Positions 22,787-34,400 of a stretch of 64,000 nt of DNA are shown in pieces. Source of the stretch: Syngnathus acus (lineage: Eukaryota > Chordata > Actinopteri > Syngnathiformes > Syngnathidae). The stretch's first letter is position 1. Every line of letters starts with the position of its first letter. Below the pieces are notes generated by a model. The model saw nothing but the letters and a program-made list of their open reading frames with translations. It did not search any database and was not told the DNA's origin. The translations under genes were made by a program, and so were the position numbers. The stretch covers positions 1,485,342 through 1,549,341 of the forward strand of contig NC_051090.1 of the NCBI RefSeq assembly GCF_901709675.1. Direction: 5' to 3'.

Positions 22787-23050
22787 AGTGAAAAGTGCCA
22801 CACCCGCCCTCACCCCCACTTTCTGATTGGCTGTTTGATCTGTGACGTCACTCGGACACTCCATTAGGTACACCGCCATTTTCAATCACAGGCCACTTAA
22901 TTAGGGAAAAATCATGGCCAAAGCTGAATTGAAAGTGAAAAGTGCCCCACCCGCCCTCACCCCCACCTCCTGATTGGCTGGTTGATCTGTGACGTCACAC
23001 GGACACTCCATTAAGTACACCACCATTTTCAGGTGTACCTAATAACTTTA
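22787..23050 (+). repeat. Two direct copies of the ~150-bp repeat (right flank)
   Basis: Copies start at 22787 and 22936 with GTGAAAAGTGCC and carry the CACCCGCCCTCACCCCCAC, CTGATTGGCTG, TGTGACGTCA and GACACTCCATTA landmarks. They mirror the left-flank pair, so the 235-bp array is sandwiched between two pairs of the same repeat in the same orientation. Confidence 0.9.
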
Positions 23051-23248
23051 TGCATTTTTTGTATGTGTCAAGAATGTGTATTTGACTACTTGCTCTTTAT
23101 TTGGGGGGACACCAACAGATATACAACGTAAAACACATATACATATTGTCATATAAAGCAGTTAACCAAATGTCCGATTTTTGTTTTCATGCCCAAAACA
23201 ATAAAAACAAGGAATAAAACACCAGACAAGTTTTAACAGGTTTTAATG

Positions 23249-23254
23249 TTTATT
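23249..23254 (-). other. gtpbp3 polyadenylation signal
   Basis: TTTATT on + reads AATAAA on minus, about 620 bases after the gtpbp3 stop codon. The 3' UTR would run from 23877 to about 23235. Confidence 0.5.
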
Positions 23255-23877
23255 AAAATAAAATAATAATAATAGTACATTTCAAACCAGCAATCTAATG
23301 TGAAATTACAGTAGATATATTGGATAACTAGTTAAGTTGTCACAATATAAACTCAAATGACTGGCATTTTGTTTTGTTTTTTTAAAGCCCAAAAATGTTC
23401 ATCGAATCAACTGCCAGCTTTAACACAGCAAAACAAAAACAGAAGAATGTGTGGATGCAGCTGAAATGGTAACTGCTGTTCCAGGTCAGACTGAACATAC
23501 AAACATCCGTACTGAGAGTTGTGACCTTGCAGTGGTCAAGTGCTGCCACTTTTATTATGCGCCACCAAATTTGATTTGTTTGGACTCAGGGGCCCAATAA
23601 ACACTCATCAAAGTCTACACACTGTTTTCAAACCTGACCAAAAACTGGCCGACCTCTCGTACATCGTGTACCGCACATGTGTACACTCCACACAGATAAG
23701 AAATAAAATACCATCTGCAGTGTCTTGGGAACCAATCGGAGCCAAAAATGCAATGTGTTCTTTTAGTGACACAAAGCTTGGCACAGTGCCAAGGTTCTTT
23801 CACTGACTTTCCAGCCTGTGGGGCCATTTACTGTTATTCTTACAGAATGATCATTGACATGGAAATGAGCCAGCCAA

Positions 23878-26800
23878 CTATTTGCCGATGCAAAAGTCTT
23901 TGAAAATAATATCCAGTATCTCCTCGGGTCCAACTTTTCCAGTGATCCGGCCCAGGCTGGTGAGAGCCAAGCGAATGCCCTCCGCTGCCAGAGCCAGGTC
24001 GAGGTCACGGTATCGCTGGTACTGATCCAGGGCGGCCACACATTGCTGCAGGTGGGCTCTGTGGCGTGCTTGGGTCAGGGTAGGGGCACCAGACAGAGGG
24101 TCGCCACACCTAGATGGGAAGTTTGATTTACTGAACTGGTGAAATATGGATTTTTAAAAAAAAAAAAACTATTTATAGCTCAAGGATTCCATTGTTTTAC
24201 ATCCCCTTACTTATTCAGTTCCTGCACTTAGGATGTGAAAAGTGCCACCCTTACCCAAGTTTGAAACCCTCGTTTGAAACCCTAACTCTAGTATGAAACC
24301 CTAACCATGGCTTTAAACCCTACTTTGAAACCCTAACCCTAATTTTAAATCCTACTTTGAAACCCTAACCCTAGTATGAAACCCTACTTTGAAACCCTAA
24401 CCCTAATTTTAAATCCTACTTTGAAACCCTAACCCGAGTATGAAACCCAACTTTGAAACCCTAACCCTAATTTTAAATTTTCTGCCAGATATTGCAATTT
24501 TAATTTGATTCACAATGAGCAATACTCATTCGCTATCTACAGTATCATTCATAAACATGACATCAAGCAAAACAAAATACTATGATCATTATTATCCTAA
24601 CTGGAAATGGTAGTAAATGTTGCTGACTCACAAAGTCTTCACTCTGCTGTGCAGTGTTGCGAGGAAGTCTTGAAGTCCCTCATTGGTGTGACAGGATATC
24701 ACACAAACATGAGGAAGGCCAGAGATGCATCCAAAGTTCACTTGTAGCATTTGGCGCTGTTGCTCAGGCAGCAAGTCCGCCTTGTTCAGGACCACAAGGA
24801 ATCTGTCAGATGGTAAATCTGGGATGAAAAAAAAAAAAAAGTCATTCAACACAAATATATTGAAAGCAATATGTAAACACGGTACCTGCGTGGATCTGCT
24901 CCTGATCGAGCAGGACATTTCTGAGGTGGTCCTGAAGAAAGTCTGGAGCTTGCTTGACATCAGTAGGGAGAAGCGAAGAGTCCACAACCACCAGAGTCAA
25001 ATCTGCTTGTGCAACTCTAGAGAAAAAAGTCAACAATTCAGGGGGACTAAGCGGAGGCTCAGAGGGGGATGGAGCTTTTTCTGTTGGCGCTCCCGCTCAC
25101 CATTTGACAATTTTGAAAATTCATCTTTTGACTCAGCATGAGACTGCTTTGTTATTTATCATTTCAATCATCTTTGTTATCGTCAGGTCATTGGTGTCCA
25201 TTAATATTTCCATTGGGGGGGGAAAGCACCGACTCCGATAAACGTCCATCTCAGGAGAGAAGCTCACAGCAGGATCAGGAGCAGGAGCAGTAGCGGATGC
25301 TTGTACTTACCACCATCCTTCCTGTAGTGACACAGGTCACAAGTGTGTGACCTGCTTCACGCACGACACAAACTGCACACCCTTCCTCCACAGCAGCTTG
25401 CCACTTGAACCATTTGTTCAAAATGGCACCTAACAGGAATTTTAAGCGTATGCGTCAGAGGATACGGATTCACCACACTCAGCCCATTGATGTCATTAGG
25501 ATTGTTTATGACCAAACATATCACTTGTCATAATTCCTCCATCTGTCTGCCCATTGATGTCATTGGGATTGTTTCACTTGTCATGATTCGTCCATCTGTC
25601 TGCCTAGTGGCTTCTTAGTGCCAGACAAAGCAGTGATGACGGCTTTGACAAATATGATTTTGTTTTTTTCAGTCCAAACAGGGGAAGTGGCTGTCTCTCA
25701 ATATGTCCATTCCAAACATCACGGATGAGGTGTGGTAAATACAAGGCGGAATTATGCATGACGCAACCTCCTGGGAGTGTTTCTCCATGTATTTATATTC
25801 ACGGGCAAGCAATAAGTTTTTTGGGTAACTATATGATGATGACTTATTTCTTCCTTCCTTTGTTTTGAGACACATCGGTCACAGAGCGGCTGACCGTATG
25901 TCACCAAATATGTCTGACAGGCCATTCCGTTCCCTGTAATGTAAACATTGCACTACCGTTCACGAGCTCGACGGACGCCCTCTTTCTCCACCAGGTCCCG
26001 AGTATCTCTGAGGCCTGCTGTGTCGCTCAAGACAAGAGGAAAGCCACCAATGTCCAGAGCCGTCTCCACCACATCTCTGGTGGTTCCGGCAATGGGGGAC
26101 ACAATGGCTGCAGGTCTCTGGCCTGGATTTCAAAAGATCAGATTCATGAATGATCCAAAATCATTTACAGAGGTGCAATAGATTGAAGTGATTGATTGAT
26201 GCTCTCCAGACAGTTCAACAAATGATTCTAATCGGAAGCTCTGGGGTGACTGTACACGTCTCCACTCAGGATAGTTTATGTCGTGTAATTCGAAATGCTT
26301 TCAGGATACAATATGCCAAACAAATACATCCTTAGTTTATAAACAACCCGTGTTTGATTAGCTTGACACAACATGGGAAACGACATGATGGCCATACAAG
26401 CATGGAACAGACAAAAAAAAAAAAATCTATATATTTGATTAAATGTGTTTTTGTTCATGTTTTTTTCTTACAGAGTGTGTTGAGGAGGCTACTTTTCCCC
26501 GCATTGGTGGCTCCCGCGATGACCACCTGCACCCCGCTGCGTAGCCGCTCGCCCCTCCTCTGGTCCCTCAGGTGTCGCACCACCTCGCTTTGCAAATCCC
26601 GCACCATTCCATCCACTGAAAACACAGGAACGGGACATGACGTAGGTACGGTGCTCGACTTCACCTTCTTGTCTTTGTTCATGAGATTTCTGCGCTTTGA
26701 AGGAAAGACTTCTGCTGTCTGATTCTATTTGTCTAGACAAAAACTAGGTCGAGGGCTTTCTTTTGCCAAATATGACTTCAAGTTCAAACGGATAGCATAT

Positions 26801-29725
26801 TAATGATTCTGCGGATTATTCCGAAATCAAAACATGACCTATAACTCACAAACATAGTTAAAGAAGTAGAGTACATGTTGTCCCCATCCGTTGGGGCATT
26901 TTTGCGTGTGGCAGTGTGGAAAAGGACAATGTGCCAGCGAGGCTTGCTATTTTTAAAGTGGAATCTATTCTTATTTGCACCTCTGAGGCATGAGCCCACA
27001 TTCCGTGCCACCAAAACAAACAACGGTTCCCAGGCTATATTGTGTTGGAACTGACAAAAGTTCTCTAAAAAGTTGTGCCAATGCCAGACAGCAGGCGACA
27101 GAAGCTTTGCTCACACGTGGGAAAGCAGTCGACACGGTAATGCTGACGGTACTATTCCTGAGCTGGGCTTTGAAGGCAAGACAAATGCTTCCACTGTCCC
27201 ACTGCTCTCTCTCTACGCTTCCTCAAAGGAAAGCGTTTTTTGGATTTTCCCTGCAGTGCAGCAAAAGCACACCACGGCCAGTTAATGATCCAAACGGGAA
27301 GTTGTCTCCGCTCTCCTCGGGGAGTAACGAGCTTTGGCACCCCTGCATTTTTCTCTGAAGGCCTGGAAATGACTACATACCTCTGGTTAAGACGCCATCC
27401 TCAATAAGCTCATCTTCACTGAAGTCTATGAAGGCCTCCACATGGGCAAGACACTGAAAAAGAAGTGGAGATGATAATACATTTCTAAATTGAGATCCCC
27501 GTGGCGACCGTAGTTAAGTGAGCATCTGACACGTAATCTATCATGGAAAACCAAAATATACAATTGAACAGTTTGAAATGTGTTGTGGAAAGTCTCTGTA
27601 TTTCCACCACATGACAAATCAGTTTCATGATTGACGTTGCGGAACACGCACAATAGTAGTATAGTATAGCTGAAGAAAAACAGGAAGCCATACACACATG
27701 TGATATTGTTTTTTAAAAAAAGCTCCATAACACTTCTCATTTCATCTTATTATATTATTCTCACATTCCCAGAGGTCTGAACCTAAAACAAAGATGTTAT
27801 TAGGAAACCTGAAGAAAAAAAAATCTCAGGAAGTTTCTCAAGAGAAACACCTGGAACAGATGCTCCCATCTGGTGAAACACGGGAGCGTTTGGTTTGGCT
27901 AGAGTCCAGAATGTTCCTCCACATAGAGTCACATGATGTGAAAAGATAACAATGTGTTTATCAGATGAGTGAAACGGTGTGAGGTGTATTTTGAGTACCC
28001 ATAAAATATTTTACTGGCCACACTCCGCCTTTTATGACCACAGTAAAGCAAAACAGCTTGTGATGGCTACTTCCACAAAGAATAATGGGTCAAGCCACAA
28101 AGCTCAAATCATCTCTAAACTCATTTCACTAGACTTTGGGGACTCCGTCGTCACCTAAATAGAATTACAGTCAAGGGTGGGCAGCAGGCAAAGAAGTTGA
28201 GGTGGGTAAATCCAACGTACCCGTTTCATGTTTTGACTCCAGCCCTGATAGAGATGGCCAAGTTCTCCTGACATTTGCCTTAGTGCCTGTCTCCTCTGGG
28301 CCTCAGTCTCGGCATGGATCAGATCCCCGAGTCCCTCTACCTGCAAGAAGATAATGTGTTGGTGTTGCTGCTTTAGAGCACCTCGTTGTGGGCTGTGAGT
28401 GTGTGCACATCATGCAGAGGAACACAAAAGGGCAAGCAAGGAGGACATTCTTTGAATTTTTCTGCTTGTGGGCTTCGCTGCACTTGATACGAGTCCTCTT
28501 TGGAAATAACTCAAGGACCTTGACCGACTGAACAATGTGCTCTCAGATGTATTCGACCTACCTCCGTCAGCCCAAGTTTCCCTGCTTGAAAGGCTCTTCG
28601 CGTGAACTCCCCAGACTCAGCGGGCCTCATGCCAGGCACACTTCCTGAGAAATAAATAGAACACAGCATGCAAACATGATTAAAGAAATGGATGTCATTT
28701 GTGGACAAAACACAATCACAAGCACACAATGACAAAAATCTAATCAGAGTCATGTATCGAGTAGGGTTCATGTGAAACTAATTGTTGTCATTATTTTTAA
28801 TGTCTCCAACTATTCAAACTATCCAACAGAAAATATGGTCTTCGAATGCAGCAAAATATGGCATATGAACCGTTTTTTTTTTTTTTTTTTCCTGACTGGC
28901 TACAGACTGTCCTTCAAAACCGATACAACACTGCTCTCTACAGGCAAAAAGAAGCAAGCGCAATAAAAAAACATTTTTTTTTTCTGGTCAGTTTCTTGTC
29001 AAGCTTGTGTGTTTGTCATCGTATAACACTGCATCAATGTATTCTTGCTCTACAAAGGAGAGCACGTATAGAAAGTTACCTAGCGCCTGAAGGACAGCAG
29101 CGGTAACAGCTGGACCTCCATGGATGTGAAACTCAACACTGTCCTCTCCTGTGAAACTATGAGGAGCTGGTAACAAGAAAGACAGAATCGTCAGAGATTA
29201 AACGTCAAGATCAAATGTGTTCGAGTAATGTAAAGTGTTTTAAACACCTGGGAACCAAAGGACAAGCCCACGGTCCAGCACCTCTTTTGACTGAGGATGT
29301 GTGATGCTCCTTAACAATGCGCTCCGAGGAACAGGCAGGTTGTGTGTCAGCCCCGCCATACACCTGAGGGCTGTTGAAGATGCGGGTCCACTGATCCGGA
29401 CCACAGCAACACCGCACTTACCATGGCCTGATGATAATGCAAAGATAGTTTCAGCAGGGGGTACTCCATCAAAGGAGCTCAGGTGCCTGAAGAGTGGAGT
29501 CCATCTGCTATAAAAACAACAATACACTATTGGAATTCTATGAGGCCAATGAGAGCCAAAACACAGCAAATTTATATGAATATACTAAGAGACATGTTAC
29601 AATTTGGGCAGGACAAAATGTATGCACCAGTGCCATTACTTTGACTTGAACGCAGGAAAAACAAACCTTGTCTTAAAGACGCCTGGAACTGTCCTGACTC
29701 CGTGATGGACAGACGATAGGAACAT
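23878..29725 (-). CDS. gtpbp3: Mitochondrial tRNA-modifying GTPase GTPBP3 (MnmE/TrmE family)
   Basis: Predicted 512 aa (human 492). With MTO1 it installs the taurinomethyl group at wobble uridine-34 of mitochondrial tRNAs. Exons, 5' to 3': 29725-29667, 29504-29248, 29166-29080, 28644-28562, 28340-28221, 27453-27381, 26615-26472, 26122-25957, 25016-24886, 24818-24632 and 24109-23878; all phases close. The N-terminus ([20 protein letters not shown]) is basic and acid-free, as a mitochondrial presequence should be. The folate-binding domain follows ([39 protein letters not shown]). The G domain shows G1 GATNAGKSS (about 261-269, with the K+-binding Asn), G2 AGTTRD, G3 DTAG and G4 NKAD. The protein ends in the family-typical CIGK with its catalytic Cys. 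Introns hold a telomere-like block and a small tandem duplication. Confidence 0.97.
24236..24475 (-). repeat. Interstitial telomere-like satellite block in gtpbp3 intron
   Basis: About 240 bp of GAAACCCTAACCCTA-type sequence, for example TTTGAAACCCTAACCCTAAT, recurring roughly every 50-60 bp. It resembles the window-start satellite (GGGTTTCAAACTAGGGTTAGGG) on the opposite strand. It is preceded by GTGAAAAGTGCCACCC, the same 5' phrase that starts the 150-bp repeats at 21388 and 22787. It lies in the last gtpbp3 intron (24110-24631). Confidence 0.9.
25483..25603 (+). repeat. Short tandem duplication in gtpbp3 intron
   Basis: CCCATTGATGTCATTAGGATTG to CCATCTGTCTG (25483-25549) is repeated at 25550-25603 with a 14-bp internal deletion and a few substitutions. 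Confidence 0.8.
26616..27380 (-). other. gtpbp3 intron, unremarkable
   Basis: A 765-bp intron between the exon carrying [12 protein letters not shown] and the exon carrying the P-loop. The short open frames inside are not supported as exons. The adjacent introns at 27454-28220 and 28645-29079 are likewise without recognised content, apart from poly-T tracts. Confidence 0.5.
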
Positions 29726-30075
29726 AGTGATTTTTAAACTAACTAACACAAAACAGATACTTTTATCTTCCCATAAAATGTATTCCATGGCATTCTGACG
29801 TTGTGAAACTACGGCACTACATTTCCTTGATAATAGGACGTGTAAATGTCACATATGGAAACAAAAGACGAAATGCACTTTCTGACACATTGTTTTCGTA
29901 AAGCATAGTGTGGTCTGCAGCTTCCTAGTCGATTTTGATTGGTTAATCATGAAGGTTCATTCGTTTAAAAACCTGTCAATCTGCATTACGTCCCGCCTAC
30001 TGTACGTCTTTGAATTCCTTCCGTGCTGCTTAGCACGCGGGTTCCTCTTATTATTACCGAGGTAAATGCAAAATA

Positions 30076-30160
30076 AATAGATAGATAGATAGATAGATAA
30101 ATAAATAAATAAATAAATAAATAAATAGACAAACACACACATATATATATATATATATAT
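30076..30160. repeat. (ATAG)n/(AAAT)n and (CA)n(TA)n microsatellites
   Basis: Runs of ATAG, then AAAT, then CACACA and TATATA within 85 bp, ending in a T8 tract. Confidence 0.9.
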
Positions 30161-30181
30161 TTTTTTTCCTCAGCTAATTGT

Positions 30182-30356
30182 TTATCATTTAAGCAGAGTG
30201 GACTTGCTGCATGGTTGTTACTTATGGATGGATGGATGGATATATTTATTTAATTTATATATATATATTATATATATATTTTAAAATTTATTTATTTTTT
30301 ATTTTATTTTTTGGTAATTGTCATTTAAGCAGAGTGGACTTGCTGCATGGATGTTA
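30182..30356 (+). repeat. Direct repeat of ~37 bp
   Basis: ATTTAAGCAGAGTGGACTTG with CTGCATGG and TGTTAC appears at about 30187-30221 and again at about 30325-30356, with a TATA-rich, GGAT-containing insert between. It looks like a local duplication around a microsatellite. Confidence 0.8.
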
Positions 30357-31442
30357 CAGCAGGTCATCCAGTGACAATGGGTCGACGGTTCGAATCTCAG
30401 CTCTGGAACCCAAAGAGCATTGCAGCGTTTCTAATTATTTGTGTGACAAAAGGACAGCGGGTTCCCAACAGCTGTTGCTCGCCACTGGACAAATATCCAT
30501 GTCTCCAACCACTATTATATCATAATGTTACACAAACATTGGAACACACCACACCAAGCATCAGCTGACGGCCACGTAACCAGCAATACTGTTTGTTTTG
30601 AAGCATGTATGCAAGTTTACATAAGGTGCCAACTTGTGTCTTACATTGTTAGGAAAGGAACAGGACTTTTCCATTTAAACAAACCTGACAACACACTCCC
30701 TCTTCTACTTCTCATATTACTATTTCATTGATAGATGCAGTCCCTGTGACCAGTAAAAAAAGAAAATTCAGAAGCGACTTGACAAGAGAAATGATTAGCG
30801 ATGAACTGTATCCACATTAAATACGTTACATAATTTATACCAGTACAGAAACAAAGTGAATAAAGGATTGCATTAGTTTAAAGTATTGCATGGGGGTTGG
30901 GTCATTGCAATTCGTGCCCGAGGCTCGCAATTTGAGCAGATGTGTGATTGTATGTAATAGTGTATGTTATTTTAGTTGTGATTACCTAAAGATACAGTTT
31001 GTTTTCATAGCAACTTCCTTCCTTCTTTAGCACACCTCTTATTTATTGTAGACACATCATTGATAACTGCACTTGTGGATGTGATAGCTGCATATTTGGT
31101 CCATGACCTTTGCCTTCTCAGTGGAATATCATCATTTTCTCCAAGACATACGGTTAACTCAAGGTGTGTGTGGCCCAGCCCCCCGTGCCCCCCCTTCCCC
31201 CTTTCTTTTGTCCCGCCCCTGTAGTCATCGCGGGGTAGCGCTCCATCGAAGCACGCACGCATCCTGTTCCACTGCCCCACCGCAGCACCATCACAAACAA
31301 CCTTCACATCACTTTCCCACTCTTGGATCCCAAAGTCCACCGCCGCCGTTCCCATGCTCGGTCCTCCCCCTGAGATGCGACAATCCTGCTCGAGCGCAAG
31401 GAGAAGCCCCTCAACACGCGTCGCTCCTCGCGGATAGAGAGC

Positions 31443-34400
31443 ATGCCCGACGCGGGGACGCAAGGCGCTGCAGCCTCGGTGGCGGCTGCCGCTGGTGCCA
31501 CAGCGGCCGGCGATGGAGCCGAGAACGGCCGCCACCGACATCGAACGCAGCAGGCGGATGCGGAGAGGCCAGAGACAACCGCTAACCCATCCCAAAGCTC
31601 CGGCGTATTGGGTGAGTGTGGCCCGGCCCGGCCCGGCCCGGCCCGATGATGGGAGGGCATGCGGGCAGGTGGATTGTGGGATGGCTGCAAACGAGACGAG
31701 CGTCAGACACCTCGAGGCACCCTTCTTTTGTCTGCACCGTGCTGACTAAAATTAGCACCGGATCGCACTAGATTTATGTAAAAAAAAAAAAAAATCCAAT
31801 AAAAAGACTTTCACCTCTTCTTGTCGCTGCTGCCTCGTATGGAAAAAGGACCATTAGTGCTTTTGACCTTCTGGTGTATGTTATTTATTGCGGGAGACTT
31901 AAGTCGACTTTCCACTGCATTGATGGGCTTGAAAACAGTACATTTAGGTTTTATTTATTAAGGGATTTGGATGGAGGTGGTCATTTGAGCTCTTCTTCCT
32001 CCTTTGGAAAGCAAATGTTTAACAACTATGTATTGGATTGGCTATTGTTACTTTACTGTTATTGCCTCTGTACAAGCTGTTATGGTACTGGTTTGCAGCG
32101 CAAGTATGTTTACAATGCATGTATTCATAAAGAAAAAAAAATAGATTTTTCCAATTTTGCATTGCATTTGTCAGGTACGTGACAGTATGAAAGCATAGCA
32201 GTCTTTGTAAGAATAGCACAAGATTTTCCAAACAGACCAACATCGCACGGAGCCAGGTTTGTTTTGCTGTGTGCGGGTTGCAGCCTGCAAGTGCTGCTGC
32301 AGAGTGATGCAGTGGGATGGCTGTCAGGCTGCTGGAAGTAACCTGAGAAGACTGCTACTGACTGGAAGAGTAGACTGATGTCATCAGGTCAGGGTGGTGG
32401 CACGTTTCCGGGTATACCGGCTGAGCCAACTTTGTTTCCAGTGCCAGCTGTATGCAGCCTGGAATCTAAAAGGTGTTAAATGGATCTCTCTCTCTATCTA
32501 TCATCGGAGGGCGAATCAAAGTGCTTCTTGATTTGCACACAAATAACATCCCTTAAATGTCCATCTCCTCACTCTTTAGTTTGACATAGCAAGTTTTACA
32601 ACCGTAAAAGTTTCAATTCAAAATTTTGCAATTTTAGAGAGACACATAAAAAATAGGATCATTCAAGTTCTGAAAGTTATCTGAACTATTTCTATTTTGG
32701 GTGTGGAATACAATCAGGATATCTCAAGTCAGCCATGACGTGTCTCAACATCAGTCATCCAGCATTGCACCAAATTTCTCCAACTGAGATTTGTTTGCGG
32801 TTCTGCCTGCAAGCATTTTTCTTGGGTAATCGCTTCTTGCCTCGGCTTCATTTTTCTAATTTCATCACAGTTGACTTGAATGACTTTGATCCTGTCTTCC
32901 TTCTTTCAACATCGCCATTTGACTATTTGCCCTCAAAGATTAATTAAAGTGGAGAAAAACAACAATTATTTGCAGTTTCCTCGGGGGCTACTGTTGATAG
33001 AGAGAGATCCTGTGTAGTGGAAATCAGGTCACGTCATTTGTGGCTGTCCAATTAGCTAGTTGCGAGTCAGTGTGATACATACAATTAACAAAGAGGTCCA
33101 ATTAGGTCACGTTTCAGATTGGAATTTAGATCGCTATTAATTCTTCCAAGATAATTCCTGCGATGACCTTGTAGCTCATGCTGAGAGTAACTCTGCAGTT
33201 TCGACTTCTGTGGGGATCAAAAGTTGTCATCACTACGTGTTGGTATTTATTCGATTGTACTTTGTCACTGCGTCAATTTTTTTTTCCTAATAATACTTTC
33301 TAAAAATCCACATGGTCACAAAGTACTGTTGAGGAATCTACAAAGCCATCTTCAAGTGCCCTAGATTTTCCATTTTTCACGGTTTAATCAGCAGAGATAT
33401 TGGATCTTTGCTCTTCGCCATCCAACTGGTGAATTACCTCGAATATCCCGATGCGGTTTCCACCTTTCTGTTTTCGTGCAATTAAGTTGATGAAACTGAA
33501 GCAGAAAATGATGTCACACAGCTTAATATGCTTCAAACACAGATGGCATGCTGCTTTGTGCATGTGGCATTGATTGCTTGTGTGATTTTGGATTTCATTC
33601 GGTGATACAATAATCACATTGATATTGTAGATAGAAAAAAAAAAAAGCATTGGGTCATCCTGTGTTTATTTATTTTTTGGTGGTTGCTAAGCAAAGCCAG
33701 TTGAAATCCCAAAAAACAGGGTGAGAAATGCTTTTACTCCCAGTGAGTATATTGTATATGTGTGATTTCCTTCAAGTCTTTTTTTTCTTCTTTTTCTAAA
33801 GTCCACTGCGCTAAACGAGTCAGTCGTAAAAAACAGCATCGATCGTCTTTAAGCTTCTTTTCTGAAGGAATCAAAGCTGCCTCAGTCATCAATGGTGTCT
33901 TCCTCCGTCTCCCCATTGAGGCTGCTTAGAAATGGGAGGAATGATGTACTAATGCACAATAATTAGCGTCTCCTCTTCTTATTGAGCTCACGTCTTTTTC
34001 CATCGACATCATCTCACAGATTGGTTAGGTCACAGCCGTCAAATTGCGCAATTGATTTGATTTTGTTGCTACTCTTCCCACCATCATTTCTCTCACTTTA
34101 GCAGAGGCTATGATTATATTGTGATTATAATTATAATCTCATCTCTCATGGTGCTGGCACAACACAAAGCTAATCTGGCTCCTAACTCACAAAAAAAATG
34201 AAGGCCTAAATTAGGTGGGACTCATTGTGATGGTTCAAAGGACATCATTCTGAAATGTAATCTACATTCTTTGTTTTTGTGAGTTGATTAAAAATGTCTT
34301 TCCTCCGCAAAACTGGCACTTGGCCACCATGCGAGTACGAGCCCCTGTTTGCTGCACAAAGGCATCTTTTCATTCTACCGTCTTCATCATCATCACCACT

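Larger units (their letters stand above)
29726..31442. promoter_or_regulatory. Divergent intergenic region, gtpbp3 / ano8
   Basis: About 1.7 kb between two opposed start codons. Near the gtpbp3 start, ACTACATTTCCTTGATAATA (29817-29836) resembles a degenerate ZNF143 site. Microsatellites follow at 30076-30160 and 30241-30310. The part next to ano8 (about 31190-31440) is C/G-rich with many CpGs and is probably the ano8 CpG-island promoter and 5' UTR. Confidence 0.5.

Noticed and set aside
21645-22803. Five near-identical 68-72-aa minus-strand frames
   Set aside because: They run through the 235-bp repeat and its palindrome; the identity reflects DNA amplification and there is no family match.
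31005-31595. 196-aa minus-strand frame opposite ano8 exon 1
   Set aside because: GC-rich shadow of the ano8 first exon and CpG-rich promoter, with no recognisable domain.
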